The position numbers and the translations under genes are program-made. Source: Clostridia bacterium (GTDB lineage: Bacteria; Bacillota; Clostridia; Christensenellales; UBA1242). Taken from it: a stretch of DNA of 45,263 bases. The stretch covers positions 325,264-370,526 of the forward strand of contig JAFVEA010000009.1 in assembly GCA_017478185.1 (NCBI GenBank), read 5' to 3'. Shown here piece by piece: positions 37,201 through 43,200 of the stretch (its first letter is position 1; every line of letters starts with the position of its first letter). The notes beneath the pieces were generated by a model. The model searched no databases and was not told the DNA's origin. It was given only the letters and a program-made list of their open reading frames with translations.

Positions 37201-40200
37201 AAAGACTTTTGCAAGCACAAAACATAACGATAAAATTGTTTGGACCAAGTGATGTTTTGATTTTTGAATATGTTGATGAAATAACAGAAGATTATTCTAT
37301 GGGTTTTGTTAATCTTAAAAATATTTTGCTTGCAGACAACAGTTCAGAAGAAAATTATAATAAAATTGAAATATATCTAAATGTTAAAAACAATTTGTGG
37401 ATAGCTCCAAAAGTTTTAACAAATGAAAACATACAAGTTGGCGAAGGAACACTAGCAGACGTTACTTTTGTTTGGACTCCAAAATTGTTGCAAGGTTCAG
37501 AAGTTTTAAACACAGGTTGGAACAGCTTTGATAACATTTATTTTGATATAAACTTTAACAGTTATTATCAAAAAGATTTAAGACTTAATGAGAGTGAAAA
37601 TTATCCAAAATTTGAAATTGAAGTGATGAGGTTAGAATATTTTGGTTATATTGCATATGTTTCTAATCACGGCAACATAGAATATAATTTTGATGAATTA
37701 AAACAAATTTGTGACAGCACTAGCGGTATAGACTATGAAGTTTATCAAAAATTTGTTCAATCGTTATGGCAAAGTGAATTCTCTGAAATGGTATTTTTGC
37801 TTAATGCTCAAAATTACACAATGAATTTTAAAGCATTTTTAACAATTTTGGATGATGGAAATAAATTTATTGACACAAATGGAGAATTAATTTCAGGTTT
37901 ATATTTTGTTAAAATAAGTTTGGCTGGGGCAAACGATATTGGATATCTTGATGACAAAGTTTATGAAGGCAAGAAGCGCTTTTTAGATGCTTGGGAAATT
38001 GAAGATGTTGAGTTTGTTCAACAAAACAGCAACATAATTGTTATTGAAGACAAATCAACAAAGTCTTTGGCTGAATTAAATGAAGCTATGGCAAGCGTTA
38101 GTGCTGATGCAAAAACAGCTTGGGCAGAAACAAAAAACAATGTTGTTAAACTTACTTTTAAGGTTAAAAGAATAACAATAAAAAGTCCAAAAGATTGTGT
38201 TATAAGTGTTACGCAATATTATGGCCAAGTAGAAGGCGTTGGAATGGCTCGAGAAACAAGAGAAATTTATTCAAGTGATATTGAGGTTTTGGAAGGCATT
38301 GAAAACGAAAAAGCATATTTTTATGTAACCTTAAACTTAACAAATTATTTTGATTTTGACAGTATGTATGGCTTCCATCAATTTAGTGTTTATATTGGTG
38401 GAATTGAAAATGATGTTAAAGAAAGTTCTTCACAAGTTCAAAAAGATGCTTTGGTGAGCTTTGTTAAAATGGATAAGCCAGCATTTGAGGCTAATGTTGA
38501 TGTGCAACAAATAATAATTTCATATAGTGAATTTGACTTTAATTATATTTTGGGCTCAGAAATTTCAAACAATCCTAAAATTGTTATAATGGCAAAAACT
38601 GATGGATTGCCTCAAACTCAAATGGAAAAAGAAATTGCTCTTTCTGTTGTGGAACGCACATATTCAGATAGTTTTGTTGGGTCACTTTTTGACGAAAACT
38701 TTTTAAACTTGATTCACGATAGAGATTATAACATTTGGGCTTATGTTGACGCGCAAGATTTAAATGTTAACGGTATGAATTTCTGGCTAAATTCTGATTT
38801 AACAAACACACAAACAATCCACACTCCACTTGCTGGCTTTATTCAAAACGCAACATTAAACACCAATCCAGAAAGCGCAAATTATGGGCTTCTTTCTTGG
38901 CAGTTTGTAAGCAATGGCTTAAATGAGGTGTCTAACATAAACATAATAGTTAATGGTGTGATTGTTCAAACGGACGCCGTAAATAGTGAATATAGTGGTG
39001 GGTCTGTTAATTTGAAAGATATTTTGTGGGCAGATAAAAGCGAGTTTGCAAATGTTAACACAATTCAAATTTCTGTTATAAAAACTGACAATCCTTCAAA
39101 GGTTTCCTCAATAACAAATGAAGGCATTTTCTTAACAGATGGTAGTCTTGTTAGTGAAAAAACAGTTGCTGGCAATGATTTTGTTTGGGAAACAACCATT
39201 TTAAGAGGCTCAGATGTTTCAACCTCTGTTGTTGATAATGATGTGAAAATTGATATAACATTTAACAATTTTTATATAACTGATGAAAGACTTTTCGAAC
39301 AAGAAAATCCTCCAATGTTTAAGATAAATGTTTTAAAGATAGATTACAACACATTCAAAAAAAATGAGACATATTTTAATGGTGTTAATTCTGTTGATGT
39401 AGCAAAACAAATATGTGATAGCAATGGTATTACTTCATATTTTAAAGAAACATATGGTCAGTCATCTTGGTCAAAAAACTTAGGAAGCTTTGTTTTTGAT
39501 TTATCAACAGACAAAGTGCAATATTCATTTGATTTAAAAACTTTGTTTAACATAGTTGATTCATCAAATTTAACTCAAAACGGCAATTTGTATGGAAAAT
39601 ATTTCTTTAGCGTTACGCTACAAGGCGCAAGCAAAATTGGTTATGCTGACGAAGACTTTTTGTTTGGAAGTTATGAAAATGACATTTTCAAGCTAACAAA
39701 TGTTGTTTTAAATGTTGACACAAACAGCAATGACTATGGCTGGCTTTCTTGGGATTTTGACAAAAACAATTGGGATATTAAAACAATAAACATTGAAGTT
39801 TATTATGATGATGATTTTAAAAACGCTCAGCCAGTGTTTGTTTCAGATGATTTTGCTGAAAATGGAAATCTAAGACCTGAGGGTAGGCGTTTAGATTTAA
39901 GAAATGTTTTGCGTGCTGACAACGAAGAAGACGTTAACTATAACTTTATTAGATTTGTTATAACAGGAAAATCAAATGATGTTTATTATGTTGAACCAAG
40001 CATTTCGGCTGGCTCAACAAAATTTGAAAGCTTGGATTTTGAATGGGAAACTGGAATTTTGCAGGGCTCAGACACAAACTTTAAAGAAAATGAAGAAAAT
40101 AAAGAAAATGTTTCATTTTCAGTTGAGTTTAATGAATATTATGCCAAGGATGCTAGGCTTGAAAACAAACTTAATTTTGAAATAGAAGTTTTAAGACTAC

Positions 40201-43200
40201 AAGGAAAAGTTTATGATTCATTAAATCTATCAAGTGATTTGAGTTTTGATGCAATAAAAGATGCGTGTGAAGGAAATGCCAACTTCTATTATCAAAGCTT
40301 TAATTTGAAAAACTTTGACCTAACAACAGCAGAAGCTAATTTAATATTTGATAGCCAAAAACAAAATTATGGATTTAATTTATTAAAACTTTTTAAGTTA
40401 CTTGATAAAAATAACTTATTAACCAACGAAGAACTTGAAGGGCAATACTTCATTAAGCTTAATTTGATTAGTGCAAGCGATATTGGATATTATGATGAAA
40501 CTGTTTTTGAAACAGAAGCACGCTATTTGGACAGCTGGAGAATAGAAAATATTGAGTTCATAACACAAGAAACAAACACAATTGTTGCTTTAAACAAATC
40601 AGAAAAAACCTTAAGTGAATTAAATACTGAGGTTGCAAGCATTTCAACTGAGGTAAAACAAGCTTGGGCTGACGCTCAAACAAAAGATGTTAAAATAAAG
40701 TTTGTTGTTTATCCAATTGGTGATTTGGCTCCAACAATAAAACTTACTCATTATTATAGTTTTTTAGATGATGTTGGGCAAAAAGACGATATAACTTTGA
40801 ATAGTGATTATTATCAAATTAGTTATAATTCACAAGAAAAATATTATGATGTTGTTGTTAACTTAACAGACTATTTTGAAAGCAACTATAAAGACAAATA
40901 TGGTTTCCACCAATTTGGAGTTATTGTTGAAGCTAAAGAATCTGTTAAACAAACAGAAAAAGTTCAAGATGATGCTTTAATTAATTTTGTTAGACTTGAA
41001 ACTCCAACAGTTGGAGTTAACGATGAGGGTGACGGTTTTAACTATAGCTGGCAATTTAATTTAGAAACAACAAATATCGGAACACCTCAAATAAAAATAG
41101 ATGAGAAAAATGGTTTAGGAAATTATTCAGATAGCATAAATATTCCATCTTCATATTCTGGAAAAATAGAAAATATCACTATAGAAAATATCACTTTTGA
41201 AAACAACATTTTATATGAGTTTGAAAGTTATGTTGATGTTTCAGCGATGAGCATAAATGGAATGAACTTCTTCCTTGATTCAAACAAGTGTGAGTTCACT
41301 TACAAAAAAACAGGCTTTGAAAAATTGGATATAAAAGTTATTCCAACAGAAATTGTTTGTGAAAGTGATAGCAATTCTGTTCTTGACAGTTTGGATTATT
41401 ATAAGCTAAGCTTAGAAATTCCAGAAAGCAATTTTTCACGTGTTTCAAAAAATGTTTATTATAAAAATGGCGAAAATGTGTTATTGCAGCCAGCTTATGA
41501 GCGTTATGGAATGAGCGAAGTTAATGAACAAAACAAAGATAATTTCAAATATTTGATTTTAAAACTAAACAGTTTAAAGTCAGACAATTCATCACAAGAT
41601 AAATATCTCTTGATTTATAAAGATAATCAAAATGTTTATTACAAATTATTAAATTCATTAACAACTTTTGATTATAATGGAACAAGCATTAATGAGTTTA
41701 GTTTTAGTGATGAAAAAACAGCTGAAATTGATAACTCAAAAATCAATCTTGCAATTCCACTTAAATATGTTGTTTCAAGTGATTATAACAAGCCATCCAT
41801 AATAAAATTAAAAGCAATGTGTGTTGGTGAAATTGCAGATGAAACTGAAGCTGAACAAGAAACAAGCCAAGACACTGTTAATAGTGTTGATGAAACTGAG
41901 GATAACAAAGGAGAATTCACAGTTTATCATAAAATTAAGCTTCAAACTCCACAAATAACTGGCGCTAAGTTTGGTTTGCTTGATGAATCAGAAAATTATT
42001 CAACCATAACAACATTAACTCCAGAAAATGAAGGCAGCGTTTCATTAACTTTAACAATAGGAAATGTTCAAAACGCCACAAAGTTTAAAGTTGTTTATAA
42101 AGTTGCTAGAAGTGGTTCTGTTCATAGTGGTGTTTTTGAGTTGGATTGTCCAAAACAAAAAGACAAAGACGAAGAAACAGATTGGCAAATCGGGAACAAT
42201 AATAACTTTAAATATAAATACACAACAACATACACAATAGAAATACAAAATAAATATTTAACCGATTTAATTGCAAATCTCCCAGGGGAGGTTAGTTTCG
42301 CTGTGCAAGCAATTGGAGATAGCGAATATGATAATAGCAGTTATTATATAGAAGAAAATGCAGGTATTTACACAAACTTTGACTTAAGCAAAGAATTAAA
42401 GTCTTCAATATACACAAACTCTGATTTGTCTTCATACACAGCACAACAAACAATAAAAAGAAAGCTTCCAAAAATTCAAATTGCACAAGGTTTGGACTCG
42501 GACAATAGATTATCAATTAGATATGGAACTGACAATGATAAATTATTAGAATATAACAGCATTAACAACAGCTTTATGAACATAACAGAAAATAGCGATA
42601 TTATAACACAATTTATGATGTGGTTAAATGGTTACAAACCAACAGGCTCTCAAAATGGTGAATATTTCTTTGTTGATTTTACTGTGGGCGGAACTAGTGA
42701 GTTAACTTATGTTGTTAAAAACGATAGTGTTGAAACACCAGATAATTATGTTATTGATAGTTTAGAATATACACCAGAAACTGACACTATTAAGAAAAAC
42801 ATTGATTTATATGGAAAGCTTTTATCAAAGGTTTCAGAAAATTATCAAACATTAAACTTTAGTTTGGTTGCAAGAGGAGATAACACTTATTGGGTTTTAA
42901 GTGAACCTACAGAATTTAACTTCACATTGTTTAAGAATTTTGAAATCACCAGCGATGATGTTGAACTTTCAGAAATAACGTTTAAAAACGAAGAAATAGA
43001 TGAAACTGGAAGCTCAGGTTTGTTAAAGCCAGAAAGCTTAAATATGACAATCACAGGCAGTTCAGTTAATGGCTATGAAGTTATAGCAACAATTGACGGG
43101 CAATCAAACAAAATAACTTGTGAACCAGAAAAAACAACAAACATAATATCAACATTTGATTCAAGCTTTCTTGTGCCGGGAAATATTTTAACATATCAAA